Below are positions 1 to 9,421 of a DNA stretch of 64,000 bases, piece after piece. The translations under genes and the position numbers were made by a program. The notes under the pieces are model-generated. The model was not told the origin of the DNA. It searched no databases and saw nothing but the letters and a program-made list of their open reading frames with translations. Source of the stretch: an uncultured Mycoplasmatales bacterium (GTDB taxonomy: Bacteria; Bacillota_I; Bacilli_A; Mycoplasmatales; Mycoplasmoidaceae); contig CAJTRF010000001.1 in assembly GCA_910578525.1 (NCBI GenBank), forward strand, positions 1-64,000, read 5' to 3'. How positions within the stretch are numbered: position 1 is the first letter of the stretch; each line of letters opens with the position of its first letter.

Positions 1-319
1 TGATAGTTATTAAATCTTCTTTATCAGCGTCTTCTAAAATTTTTCTACGAGCAGGATCTTTTTTAAATTCTAATTCCATATCTACATAGTATTTTAATAT
101 ATCTTTATAAGATGTAGTATTAGGACTTATAAAGCAAGTGAATTTTTTTCCTGTTAAATTAAAGATTCTTTCTTTTGTGTTAGTTCAAAAGAATCTCTTT
201 GATATTGCATTAGTTCAACCCTTCGCTAACTCATATTCATAAAGCTGTTTAATTGATAGATCTTGTTGCAATTTCTTAATTATTATTGCCACTTGTCATG
301 GCTTGTGTCATTTCCCCAT
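1..319 (-). CDS. Hypothetical protein, C-terminus cut by window edge
   Basis: An open frame (TGA = Trp) runs from ATG at 319 off the left end. A purine-rich TTTGGAG lies a few bases upstream of the ATG and an in-frame TAG lies further upstream, so this start is well supported. The visible 106 residues begin MGKWHKPWQVAIIIKKLQQD and are basic and Trp-rich, with no signal peptide or membrane segment. Four Trp codons are TGA. I recognise no family. It is the last gene on the minus strand after the rplT terminator, so it probably has its own promoter in the 320-378 gap. Confidence 0.6.
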
Positions 320-377
320 ATTTACTCCAAAGTGGCGTAAAATAGGTTTTACAGTCTACAAAAAAATAAAAATACAT

Positions 378-404
378 AAATAAAAAACCTGCTTATGCAG
401 GTTT
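378..404 (-). terminator. Intrinsic terminator after rplT
   Basis: On the minus strand AACCTGC and GCAGGTT form a 7-bp stem around a 4-nt loop, directly followed by a T-rich run. It lies a few bases after the rplT stop and would end the infC-rpmI-rplT transcript. Confidence 0.8.
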
Positions 405-407
405 AAA

Positions 408-752
408 TTACTTCATTGCTTCTGTAGCTAGTTTTTTGAATTCTTCATGATTATTAACAGCTAATTCAGATAACATTTTACGATTGATCTTAATGTTTTT
501 CTTGTTTAATTGAGCAATGAATTTAGAGTATGAATAACCTAATGGTTTTAATCCAGCATTAATTCTAGAAATTCATAACTTTCTAAAGTCACGTTTTTTA
601 TTACGTCTGTCTCTATAAGCGTAACCACTCGCTTCAATTACTGTTTGGTGAGCAATTTTGTAAGAAGTATGCTTTGTACCTCAAGCGCCAGAGGCTTGCT
701 TTTTAATTTTATTACGACGTTGTCTTGTTGTATATCCACCTTTTACTCTCAT
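408..752 (-). CDS. rplT: 50S ribosomal protein L20
   Basis: A 114-residue protein starting [20 protein letters not shown], typical of bacterial L20 in length and in its very basic N-terminal tail, which runs into 23S rRNA. It contains family motifs such as [14 protein letters not shown] (residues about 43-56) and [13 protein letters not shown]. The two visible Trp codons are TGA. It is the third gene of the infC-rpmI-rplT operon, 16 bp after rpmI, and has a good Shine-Dalgarno (AAAGGAG). In low-GC Gram-positives L20 also represses this operon through the leader; the leader here has matching structure (see 1500-1643). Confidence 0.97.
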
Positions 753-768
753 ATATATTCTCCTTTAA

Positions 769-969
769 TTAATCTTGTAATGTATATTTAAGACGTTTGT
801 AGTTTGCTTTAGATACTAAAGCGTCTTTCTTTAGTTGTCTTTTTTGTTTAGTTGTTTTAGAGTGAGCCATGTGAGAACGGTTTGTTTGTTTTCTCTTTAA
901 TTTTCCACTAGCTGTTACTCTAACTCTTTTAGAAACAGATTTTTTAGTTTTCATTTTAATTTTTGCCAT
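769..969 (-). CDS. rpmI: 50S ribosomal protein L35
   Basis: A 66-residue, extremely basic protein (MAKIKMKTKKSVSKRVRVTA) with the L35 features: an internal KRKQTNRSH segment followed by SKTTKQKRQL. Length matches the family (about 64-66). It lies between infC and rplT, the universal gene order, and has an AAAGGAG Shine-Dalgarno upstream of ATG. It is a structural component of the large ribosomal subunit. Confidence 0.97.
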   Translation of the reverse strand: MAKIKMKTKKSVSKRVRVTASGKLKRKQTNRSHMAHSKTTKQKRQLKKDALVSKANYKRLKYTLQD

Positions 970-980
970 ATGATTCTCCT

Positions 981-1499
981 TTATTTATTTTTAGCAATAG
1001 TACATTCGTACATAATTGGGGTAATCTTTTTTAAAGGTTGAATAACTTTACCTTTGTTTTGTAAAAGATTAATAAACTTGTTGTATGTCTCATCAATTAG
1101 TTCTTGCTTAAAACCAACACGTCCAGCAGCTCTAATCTTGAATTTAACTTGACATCCGTCTTCTAATCATTCGATTACATTCTTTGCACGTCATTCAAGA
1201 TCGTGAATGCCAGTTTGAGGTCTTACTTTAATTTCTTTAACTTTAATTACTGTTTGTTTCTTTTTAGATTGTCTAGCTTTTACTTTTTCATTGTAAGTAA
1301 ATTTACCATAATCTAAAATTTTAGCAATTGGTAATCCTCCTGTTTTATTTGCTGGAACAAATAAAACTAAGTCTAAATCTTTATCTTTAGCATAATTGAT
1401 TGCATCTAATCGGTTCATTTGTCCGATTTTAGATCCATCTTCATCAATTACTAATAACTTTGGATCTCTTATTTTTTCATTAACAGGTCTATATTCCAT
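981..1499 (-). CDS. infC: Translation initiation factor IF-3
   Basis: A 172-residue protein with the two IF-3 domains: an N-terminal domain (PVNEKIRDPKLLVIDEDGSK, residues 5-24) and a C-terminal domain with the KVKEIKVRPQTGIHD signature (about 86-100). Trp codons after residue 102 are TGA, so a standard-code reading would truncate it. The start chosen is ATG at 1499, preceded by AAAGGAAA; many bacteria use a rare start for infC, but here it is ATG. It is the first gene of infC-rpmI-rplT. It binds the 30S subunit and checks the initiator tRNA-start codon match. Confidence 0.96.
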
Positions 1500-1643
1500 T
1501 TATTTCCTTTATTGTATATTGCTTTTATATAAAGAAAATAGTGCATCACTTGAAAGTAAATGCACTACAAATATTTAGATTAACTAATCTAAAGCTATTA
1601 ACCCAAATCTACTAACAGATATCAGGTGAGTGTAAACTACTTT
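1500..1643 (-). promoter_or_regulatory. Structured infC-rpmI-rplT leader, candidate L20-type attenuator
   Basis: Between the likely transcription start and infC the minus strand holds two hairpins. One is a 9-bp stem at 1574-1593 (TTTAGATTA / TAATCTAAA). The other is an 8-bp stem at 1539-1567 (TAGTGCAT / ATGCACTA) followed by TTTTCTTT, which resembles an intrinsic terminator placed before infC. In Bacillus the same operon is controlled by L20 binding the leader and causing premature termination. Homology to that leader is inference. Confidence 0.55.
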
Positions 1644-1649
1644 CTTTAT

Positions 1650-1655
1650 ATAGTA
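1650..1655 (-). promoter_or_regulatory. Probable -10 box for infC operon
   Basis: TACTAT on the minus strand, within TTAATACTAT and ahead of the structured leader. No clear -35 box is visible. The position is set mainly by the leader that follows it. Confidence 0.4.
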
Positions 1656-1697
1656 TTAATATTAACACATTTTTAATATAAATATTAATTTTTTTAT

Positions 1698-3110
1698 TTA
1701 TTGGGCAGCTTGTCATTTATCTGACAATCCACAGTTTTGATGTAAATAATCAATAAAGTCTTGATATCCTTGAGGATGACCATTCATAAAATGAATATAG
1801 TGAATTTGGCCATCGTCTACAATATTACCAAATGCTAATGTAGTTCACTCTGTATATACTGTTGGAATATCAGTAAATCATATTTCTTGAATTTTTGTTC
1901 CTAAAAAAGCATTATCATGAATAGATGTTATTGATGCAGGAAGATAAATTTTAGAAATTTCAATACTATCTAAACAGTTATCAATAGTTTTTAACTTTTC
2001 GCAATTTGAAAAATCATATTCTTCAAAAGGTTGTGGTGAAGTAGTTGAAGTTAAAGCAAATTTATCAATTTTAGTCAATTTAGAATTTTTTTCAAATGAC
2101 AGTTTCTTGATAAAATTTCATTTTTCTGTTGTAAAAGATGAAGAAGCAAACGAGAAAGCACCATAAGGTAAAATTGTAACAAAATCAGGAATTTCAATTT
2201 CGTTATATCCTTTGTTTCTAAGCTCAGTAATTTCCTCATCTGTTAGATCTTGTCTAACACCATTACATTTTGTTTCATCAAAAATATCTAAATAAGTTTC
2301 TGGTAGTATAGTTTCACTTCTAATTTTCAAGAAAAAACTAATCTCATTTGAAGTTATAGTATTTGATTTAGCAGTTAACTTAATACTATGTTCACCAGGA
2401 GTTTTTGCTGTAGTTGTAGCATCTCAAGATAGTTCATAAGCATCACCGAATGGTTTAATATGCAATCAATCTGGAGCTATCTGATTGTCAAATTCCAATT
2501 CTCAATCAACAGATTGACTCGCTTGTCAAGGTAATACATTTGCATTTATTGATGAATCTTCAAACTGTCCTTGTGAAAATGGATCAATTTCCACTTGTTT
2601 TAAATCAGTTTTAACATTGATTGAACTAGGCTCAGGTTCAGTAAATGTGATACTTAAACAATTATTAAGCCTACCATAATAAGAAGAATTTTCTGCTTGT
2701 ATACGTATTTGATGTCTTGTTAATTCACTTGTTGTTACAGGTAAATCAGAAGCATCACAAACAAGTGTTCCTAAATATTCATTAGCAGAATAATTTCTTT
2801 TCATTGATAATCAATTGATTTTTTTACCAGTAGAAGCATCAAAGAAACTTCATGTAAGACTTTCAATCTTAATTGGCTTTAAATTATTATCTTTAACAGA
2901 AAATAAATGAGTATATGGACCTATTACTTTATCCTGTGTTGTTTCGCCAGCCTTAAATGATAATTGATAGAAATTGCCAGTTAACGCGCTATTGTATGTT
3001 ACTAATAACCCTTCTTTTTTTTTATTACAACTTGTTACAAACGGAATTGAAGAAACGATTCCTAATCCACAAGCAATACTTGTAATTACTTTTATTAATT
3101 TTTTATTCAT
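1698..3110 (-). CDS. Surface lipoprotein with C-terminal LRR_5/BspA-like region
   Basis: A 470-residue protein with a lipoprotein signal peptide: Lys-rich N-terminus, hydrophobic core, and lipobox VTSC with the acylated Cys at residue 28, followed by NKKKEG. It should be exported and anchored to the outer face of the membrane. The middle (about 30-290) looks like beta-rich Ig-like domains with no named motif. The C-terminal third contains repeats such as IEIPDFVTILPYGAFSFASS and IYLPASITSIHDNAFLGTKI, the pattern of the BspA-type leucine-rich repeats (LRR_5) used by many surface adhesins. Trp codons are TGA. It lies downstream of the pyk terminator and is probably monocistronic. The ligand is unknown. 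Confidence 0.8.
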
Positions 3111-3140
3111 ACCTAATAATTTTACTGTTTTTTTAGAGAG

Positions 3141-3171
3141 TAAATAAAAAATATACTCATTCTACTGAGTA
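3141..3171 (-). terminator. Intrinsic terminator after pyk
   Basis: On the minus strand TACTCA, a 6-nt loop and TGAGTA (3154-3171) are followed by TATTTTTTATTT. It separates pyk from the lipoprotein gene. Confidence 0.65.
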
Positions 3172-3211
3172 CATTTGTTTAATGAAATTGATAAAATAAA
3201 TAGGTTTAAAT

Positions 3212-4711
3212 TTATTTAACTATCTTAAATCCATCTATGTAAGCGATAGTCTTACCAGGTTTAGATTTAAATGTTTTAACAGCAGCTTTAGATACTTTAT
3301 TGTATTCTTTTTTAGCTTTTGCCAAATCATTAACATAGTATGTTTGGATAGCATAACTAATACCAAATGCTGTTAATAAATCTTTACGATCAGTTATTAC
3401 AACTATTGTAGCTGCAGGTCTAATGTTAGATACAGCTTTAATAGTGTTAATATCATTTGTAAATAACGCTACAAATTCATATGGGAAACTAGGAGCTACA
3501 TCTGAACCATAAGGCAATAGTTTTTTAGCAATTGTTTTAGCAATTGTTTTAGCTTTTGAAGGAAGTTTAGCTTTAGGGAAATAGAAAGTAAATGCACGAT
3601 TGTAGTCAAATAATAATTCTGATTTAACATCAATTTCAGCCATAGTGCTTACAGCACGAACTGGGAACAAACCTTGTGCAGATTCACCAGATAACATTGT
3701 AGAGTCAGCACCACGTTCTACTGCGAAGAATACATCAGTAACTTCAGCACGTGTTGGTTGAATGTTTCTTTCTAATGAGTCTAGCATTTGAGTAGCTACA
3801 ATTACTGGTTTACCTACATAACGGCATTTTCTAATCATGTATTTTTCCCAATAAGGAACATCATAATAAGGAATTTCTAATCCTAAATCTCCACGAGCTA
3901 CCATGATACCATCAGATGCATCAATAATTTGGTCAATATTATTGATAGCATGTGTAGTTTCAATTTTAGAAATAATTTGAATATGAGTGTTCTTGTTTTT
4001 CTTTAAAATTGCTCTAATTTCTTCTACATTTTCTTTAGAGTTTGCAAAACTTGCAGCGATGTAATCTAAATTATGATCACAAGCAAATTGAACGTCTTTT
4101 TTGTCCTTTTCAGACATAAAAGGCATAGAGTAAGTAGCATTAGGCAAGTTAATTCTCTTCTTTTCAGAAATATCTGCTTTATTTAAAGCAGTACAGTAAA
4201 TAAGACCATCTTTTTTATTTACTTTATTTACTCTAACTTGGAACTTACCATCATTAATTAAAATTAATCCACCTACTTTAACATCATTTGCCATATTGTA
4301 TTTACCAGTAGAGTCAGTAGCATAAAATTCTTTGCTATTTCCTACTATTTCTTTTATAGTATGAATAATCAATTTGTCACCTTGTTGAATAGTAACAAAG
4401 TCAGATTCAAATTTTCCTAAACGAATTTCAGGACCTTTTGTATCTAACATAATAGAGATGTTTCTTTTTAATTTTTTAGCAACTTCTCTAGCGATTTTAA
4501 TTCTCATAATTTGTTCTTCATGAGAACCATGAGAAAAATTAAGTCTAACACAGTTAACACCAGATTTAATGATGTCTTCCATTCTTTGATATGCTAATTC
4601 TCTACTCTTAGCATTTTTAGGATTGTTTAGCATATCAAGATCCCATAATTTTTGAGTAATTGCCGGACCTAAAGTAGCAATTATTTTAGTTCTTTTGTAA
4701 TAACTTATCAT
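3212..4711 (-). CDS. pyk: Pyruvate kinase
   Basis: A 499-residue protein that converts phosphoenolpyruvate and ADP to pyruvate and ATP, the last ATP-forming step of glycolysis. It shows the N-terminal TKIIATLGPA, the barrel motifs RLNFSHGSHEEQ and MLDTKGPEIRLG, the catalytic-lysine region IISKIETTHAI (about 243-253), GIMVARGDLGLEIP (about 265-278) and the signature PVIVATQMLDS. The C-terminal regulatory domain is shorter than in E. coli and no PEP-utiliser domain is fused. Both Trp codons seen are TGG, unlike many neighbours. It carries a 12-bp in-frame tandem repeat (KTIAKTIAK) near residue 390. Confidence 0.97.
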   Translation of the reverse strand: MISYYKRTKIIATLGPAITQKLWDLDMLNNPKNAKSRELAYQRMEDIIKSGVNCVRLNFSHGSHEEQIMRIKIAREVAKKLKRNISIMLDTKGPEIRLGKFESDFVTIQQGDKLIIHTIKEIVGNSKEFYATDSTGKYNMANDVKVGGLILINDGKFQVRVNKVNKKDGLIYCTALNKADISEKKRINLPNATYSMPFMSEKDKKDVQFACDHNLDYIAASFANSKENVEEIRAILKKNKNTHIQIISKIETTHAINNIDQIIDASDGIMVARGDLGLEIPYYDVPYWEKYMIRKCRYVGKPVIVATQMLDSLERNIQPTRAEVTDVFFAVERGADSTMLSGESAQGLFPVRAVSTMAEIDVKSELLFDYNRAFTFYFPKAKLPSKAKTIAKTIAKKLLPYGSDVAPSFPYEFVALFTNDINTIKAVSNIRPAATIVVITDRKDLLTAFGISYAIQTYYVNDLAKAKKEYNKVSKAAVKTFKSKPGKTIAYIDGFKIVK

Positions 4712-4736
4712 AGTGTTTTAATACACATATTATAAA

Positions 4737-6029
4737 TTATTTAATAATACCAAACACATTATTATTAATGACTTGTGTAATTTTAATTTTTAAAATTTGG
4801 TTATGCAAAGGTTTGCAAGTATTTACATTAACTTTAAAGAAATATTCAGAATGCCCTGTTTGAACATTTTTTTGTTTTGGTTTTTCAAACAAAACATTGA
4901 CAGTTTTGTTGATAAATTGTTTTAAATGTTTATTAGTGTACTTGTTATTAATTTCATTAACGATTTTAAAACGATTTGTTTTTGCTGATTCATTAACAGG
5001 ATTTCCAATCATATTAGCTGCTGTATACTTACGAGGAGAGTAAGGAAAGATATGCATATTAGCAAATCTTACTTTATTTAAAAATTTTAATGATTCATCA
5101 AAATATTTATCAGTTTCATTGTTAAAACCAACAATGTAATCAGTAGTAATTGACATATTTTTATTTTTACTTCTAATATATTTAACTAACGAATAGAATT
5201 CATCAGTTGTATATCTTCTATTCATTGAATGTAAAACTTGATTACTTCCTGACTGTAAACATAAATGGATGTGTTGACAAAACCTTGAATTATTACTAAT
5301 TAAATTGATAATCTGATGATTAATTTGAAAAGGTTCAATAGATGAAATTCTAATTCTAAAATCTCCTTTTATTTCATTAATTTTTTTTAATAAATTAAAA
5401 AAATCTACTTTAGAATCATCTAAATAGCCTGCTGTATTAATTCCTGTTAATACTATCTCTCTATGAGTTTTAGAAAGCTCTTTGATTTCATTCAAGACAA
5501 TTTTATGATCTAAAGAACGTTGTCTACCTCTACTAAATGGGATTATGCAATAACTACACATGTAGTTGCAACCATCTTGAATCTTTAAAAATGCACGTGT
5601 ATTATCAATAAAACTAATATTATTAAATTTTTCAAATTTAGTAATATTGCTAAAGTTTTCAACTTTAATAATTGATTTCTTTTTATATTCTTTTATTAAA
5701 TCTACAACTTTATTCTTGTATTTATTACCAATAACAATAGTGTTCTTAAAATCTTTAAAATAATCAGGATTTGTTTGACTAAAGCATCCCATCACCACCA
5801 ATAATATATTTTTATTTTCTCTCAATACTCTATTGATAGAGTATTTAGATTTACTATCAGCTTTATTAGTGACACTACAAGTATTAATCAAACAAATATC
5901 AGCATCTTTTATACTATTAACCTTGATTGCACCACAAGCAATAAAATCTGAACTAATGCAATTAGTTTCGTACGCATTAGCTCTGCACCCTAAATTAATA
6001 GTGATAAACTTTTTATTTTTTAGCTGCAT
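4737..6029 (-). CDS. mtaB: tRNA t6A37 methylthiotransferase, MtaB type
   Basis: A 430-residue radical-SAM enzyme of the MiaB family. The N-terminal UPF0004 domain starts ITINLGCRANAYETNCI, with conserved Cys in LGCRAN, INTCSVT and VVMGCFSQ. The radical-SAM cluster is CNYMCSYC with the three-Cys spacing (about residues 153-160). A TRAM-like region ends the protein. CRANAYET in the first motif and overall similarity point to MtaB/YqeV (t6A to ms2t6A) rather than MiaB. No Trp-TGA occurs. It overlaps the following membrane protein gene by 17 bp, so the two are cotranscribed. Confidence 0.88.
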   Translation of the reverse strand: MQLKNKKFITINLGCRANAYETNCISSDFIACGAIKVNSIKDADICLINTCSVTNKADSKSKYSINRVLRENKNILLVVMGCFSQTNPDYFKDFKNTIVIGNKYKNKVVDLIKEYKKKSIIKVENFSNITKFEKFNNISFIDNTRAFLKIQDGCNYMCSYCIIPFSRGRQRSLDHKIVLNEIKELSKTHREIVLTGINTAGYLDDSKVDFFNLLKKINEIKGDFRIRISSIEPFQINHQIINLISNNSRFCQHIHLCLQSGSNQVLHSMNRRYTTDEFYSLVKYIRSKNKNMSITTDYIVGFNNETDKYFDESLKFLNKVRFANMHIFPYSPRKYTAANMIGNPVNESAKTNRFKIVNEINNKYTNKHLKQFINKTVNVLFEKPKQKNVQTGHSEYFFKVNVNTCKPLHNQILKIKITQVINNNVFGIIK

Positions 6030-6624
6030 CTGTTAATCCAGAAGAGGCTTTTTCACTTGATGAAAAATTACTAGTTTCACTTGCTTTTGCTTCACTAACA
6101 ATTTTGCCGTGTTTTCTTAAATATATTGCAAGATCAATTTTGTATCTTGCGTAACGGTATAAACCAATACCTACTAAAGTAATTAAACACAAAATCACTA
6201 ATCCTATTACATAGAATGTAGTGTTACTTATCGTAGAAATGCTACTTGGATAACAGAATAAATAAACAATAGCAAATAGAATTCCAACCACGAACACAAT
6301 TAAACTACTATAGTAAAATTTAAATAGTTTTCTTGGAACATGAAATTTAATTAAATTAAAGTCTTTAGTATCGTAATAAAAAAATAATCCCAATAATACT
6401 ATAGCTACCAAACTACAAATAAGACTAGGAATGTAGTAATTTGATAGTGTAGTAATCTCTTTACTACTCATAATTCATGTTAAAGCAAATCCAAGTAACA
6501 ACAAGAAACAAAAACCTAATAAAACATACCAAGTTCAATTTAATAAAAATGAATCTTCATTTTCATTATTTTCTATTTCTGTTTGTTTTTTATCAATTTT
6601 TACTTTTTTTGTTAAATTAGACAT
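6013..6624 (-). CDS. Integral membrane protein of unknown function
   Basis: A 203-residue protein starting at ATG 6624. The N-terminus (about 30 residues) is charged and polar. About four hydrophobic segments follow (roughly 31-52, 66-85, 103-124, 131-155), then a cytoplasmic-looking Ser/Ala/Lys-rich tail ending SSGLTDAAKK. Three Trp are visible near the first segment, two coded TGA. I recognise no family; small mollicute membrane proteins such as the MSC_0882 group are one possibility. It lies between nusB and mtaB with overlap on the mtaB side. Confidence 0.75.
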
Positions 6625-6626
6625 AT

Positions 6627-7013
6627 TTATTTAATTATCTTATCTAAAATAGCATTTATGAACTTTTTTTCATTTGGTTCACAATACTTGTCAGCTGTTA
6701 TTAATGCTTGATCAATCACTATTTTTTTATCAATAGTTAATGATTGTGATTCACTGTAAGAAGTTATTAATATTGCTTGAGTTACTGCAGAAACACGTTC
6801 TCAAGTCCAGTTGTTTTGTAGTCTAGTTGAAATTAAATTAATAATTTCTTGCTTATTATTAGCGTAATATTCAATAATCTTCATTTGATCAGCAGAAAAT
6901 GTAAATTGTTCAAAGGCGTTTTTGATAATATCTTTATCCTTAACATTTGACATTAATGTTGAATAAACATAATGAAATACTTCTACTCTTTTTTCTCACT
7001 GATTTTTAGACAT
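6627..7013 (-). CDS. nusB: Transcription antitermination factor NusB
   Basis: A 128-residue, all-helical protein (MSKNQWEKRVEVFHYVYSTL). It has the NusB pattern of an N-terminal basic helix and a C-terminal KYCEPNEKKFINAILDKI segment, matching the family's K(Y/F)...(D)(G)xxxFVNGVLDK. With NusE it helps antitermination of rRNA transcription. It lies 1 bp after the Asp23-like gene; an Asp23/YqhY-nusB pair is a common firmicute arrangement and supports both calls. Confidence 0.85.
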
Positions 7014-7014
7014 A

Positions 7015-7299
7015 TTATTCAAAAATAATTATTGAGAAAAAGTTTGTAATATTTAAAGAAGAACAAATTGCTTTTTTAAGACTTTTTTGCAATGAAGAAA
7101 TATAGTTAATATAGTTTGCTAATGAACCATCGTTTTTTAACGCTACATAAAATGTTAAAACATCTTTTGTATCCTCAGTAAATTTAACTTCTTTTACTGG
7201 ATATAAACTTAAAGAACTAACAATGTTTGTGATAGTGTTTTCAATTACTTTTTTAGGAATTGTAATAGTCCCGTGTTTGTTTTCAAATTTACAAGTCAT
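7015..7299 (-). CDS. Asp23/Gls24-like (YqhY / MMB_0454-type) protein
   Basis: A 94-residue protein with GTITIPKKVIENTITNIVSS near the N-terminus, the 'G-x-I-x-I-x-x-x-V-I' start of Asp23/Gls24 proteins, and then two short beta/alpha segments. It is shorter than Bacillus YqhY (about 135). It lies between efp and nusB, as yqhY does in Bacillus (efp-...-yqhY-nusB). The start ATG overlaps the efp stop by one base (TAATG), which implies coupled translation. The molecular role of this family is unsettled; YqhY has been linked to acetyl-CoA carboxylase control in Bacillus, a pathway not seen here. Confidence 0.65.
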   Translation of the reverse strand: MTCKFENKHGTITIPKKVIENTITNIVSSLSLYPVKEVKFTEDTKDVLTFYVALKNDGSLANYINYISSLQKSLKKAICSSLNITNFFSIIIFE

Positions 7300-7868
7300 T
7301 ATTTATTTTCTCTACCAGAGTATTCACCTGTTAAGGTGTTGATAATTACTTTATCACCTTTTTTAATAAATTGAGGAACTTGGATTTCATATCCTGATGA
7401 AATTCAAGCTTTCTTTTGAACAGATTGAACAGTGTTACCTTGAACAGCTTCTTCAGCATCAGCAACTTCGCAAACTACTTGGTCTGGTAGTTGAACACCC
7501 AAGATTTCTTCGCCATATTTTTGAACACGAACTTCAGTGTTTTCATTTAAGAAATTTTTTTCTCATTCCATTTTTGATTTAGGAATTTCGATTGTTTCAT
7601 ATGTTTCATTGTCCATAAAAACAAAATTATTTCCATCATCATATGAAAATGTCATTTTAGTTGTTTCAACATTAGCTTTTTCTAATTTTTCACCTGTTAA
7701 AACTTCAACAGTAATTGAACCTGTTCTCAAATTTTTACATTTACATTTAACAATACCTTCACGCATTGCAGTTTTGTTAAATGAGTTTTCTAAAACCATG
7801 TAAATGTTTCCGTTTCTTAAGAAAGTGTTACCACTTCTTAAATCTTTTGCATGATATATCTCTGCCAT
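7299..7868 (-). CDS. efp: Translation elongation factor P
   Basis: A 189-residue protein with the three-domain EF-P length. It starts [20 protein letters not shown] and contains [15 protein letters not shown] in domain I/II. The C-terminal domain contains the signature region with [12 protein letters not shown] and ends in the S1-like [20 protein letters not shown]. It relieves ribosome stalling at polyproline. The domain-I loop reads NKTAMREG, not the KPGKG type that carries the modified Lys in E. coli, so beta-lysylation is unlikely. TGA codes Trp at two sites after residue 100. It is first in efp-Asp23-like-nusB. Confidence 0.93.
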
Positions 7869-7894
7869 ATTTATTTAGTATCTATATATTAATT

Positions 7895-9367
7895 TTATAT
7901 ATTTTTAAGAGTTTCTAACAATACTTTGTAAATTAAACCAACACCCTTAATATCTACATGTTCAGTATTAGAATGGCAAGCAACAATGTCTGGACCAATT
8001 GAAATCGCTTCCATACCAGGATGTTTTTTAGTTAATACACCAGTTTCTAATCCACCTTCAGTTACACTGAAAGTTAAATTCTTGTTGAAAAACTTTTTAA
8101 AGATCTTTGAATATTTTGCTTGAAGAACACTATTACCAATTACTGGTGTTCATTCTGGATAATCATCAGTAATTTTGTGAGTTGTTTTTGTTCCGTAAAA
8201 AGCAGAAATTAATTGACTTCTAATTCTTCTTTTACATACTTCAAAAGCACTTCTTAACAAATAAGTGCTACGTATAAATCCTTGTTGTGTTTCAATGATA
8301 CCTAAATTACTTGAACCATTAGCTATTTTGCAATTTTCATCTAAAGAGTAAACTCCATTAAATGAACAGTTAATAGCATCAATAATGCTATTAGAATCTT
8401 TTAATGATATTGGTAAATATTTTGGTTTTGCTGACTTAATAGTCATAATCATATTTGCTTCTCTTTGAAAAAATTCTTTTTTAATTAATGCAAACATGTC
8501 ATTTAAAATTTTTGTTGCAATCTTAACATCTTTCTTATTTAGTGCAATAGTTGCAACACATTCACTAGAAATTGCATTTGAAACATGTCCAGCATTAATG
8601 TCTACCAAAGCAACATTTGCTTTTTCTTGAACAAATTTAAATAACGAAAACATCATTTTAATAGCGTTAACGATCTTTCATCTGATTTGGTTTCCAGAAT
8701 GTCCACCAGCACCGTGTTCTAAACTAATTGTTAGATAAGAATTTAAATTCTTATCTGCTTTTCTAGTAAACTTGGTAGTAAATTCAATTTGTGTACCACC
8801 ATTACATCCTAAACAACAAGTGTCTGTTTCTTCGTTGTCTAAGTTAATTAGATACTTAGATTTTAATGTTCTTGCAGGGAATTCTTTCGCTCCTTGCATA
8901 TTAGTTTCTTCATTAGTAGTAATCAGTATTTCTAATGGACCATGTTTAATTTTCTTATCAGTAGCAATTGCTAATGCATATGCAACACCAATACCATTAT
9001 CTGCTCCTAATGTAGTATCATTAGCATATAAAAAACCTTTTTTTTGAACTATTTGAATAGGATCTTTTTCAAAGTTATGTTTTGAAGAATAACCTTTAGC
9101 TGGCACCATATCACAGTGTGCCTGTAAACAAACACTAGTTTTCTTTTCACAACCTTTAGTGGCTTTTATTCTAGCTAATACTGTGTGGTTTGAATATACA
9201 GTAATAGTTTCAGCAACTGGTTTTAATACAGAAACTAAATAATCAGAAATCTGTTTGTTATGACCAGATGGATGAGGGATATTACATAGGTGAGCAAAGT
9301 AAGTAAAGACTGACTTTGGTTCTAATTTAGAAGCTAAATTAAGATTTTGTTTTTCAATATTATTCAT
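7895..9367 (-). CDS. pepD: Aminoacyl-histidine dipeptidase, M20 family
   Basis: A 490-residue zinc peptidase of the PepD (beta-Ala-His/Xaa-His dipeptidase) group. It has CLQAHCDMVPAKG (metal His/Asp, about residues 80-92), LGADNGIGVAYAL (metal-bridging Asp), TTNEETNMQGA (catalytic Glu pair) and ETGVLTKKHPGMEAISIGP near the C-terminus with SNTEHVDI. It hydrolyses dipeptides taken up from the host. I start at ATG 9367 (MNNIEKQN) because the alternative upstream ATG at 9388 overlaps a TATAAT box (9387-9392) and would not be in the transcript. Two internal Trp are TGA. Confidence 0.9.
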
Positions 9368-9392
9368 AATGTATTTATATAAATACATTATA
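9368..9392 (-). promoter_or_regulatory. pepD -10 box overlapping a perfect 22-bp palindrome
   Basis: TATAAT on the minus strand occupies 9387-9392. Positions 9368-9389 form a perfect palindrome (half-site AATGTATTTAT) that fills the space between the -10 box and the pepD start codon. It could be an operator or a 5'-terminal mRNA hairpin sequestering the start. Confidence 0.5.
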
Positions 9393-9421
9393 TTATTAAA
9401 AAATAGTTACTAAGCAAGTAA

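Noticed and set aside
3130-3136. Homopolymeric T7/A7 run upstream of the lipoprotein gene as a phase-variation tract.
   Set aside because: Too short for efficient slippage and not clearly placed in a promoter spacer.
3510-3560. 12-bp tandem repeat within pyk as a regulatory or recombination site.
   Set aside because: It is in frame, only two copies, and simply encodes KTIAKTIAK; no sign of function.
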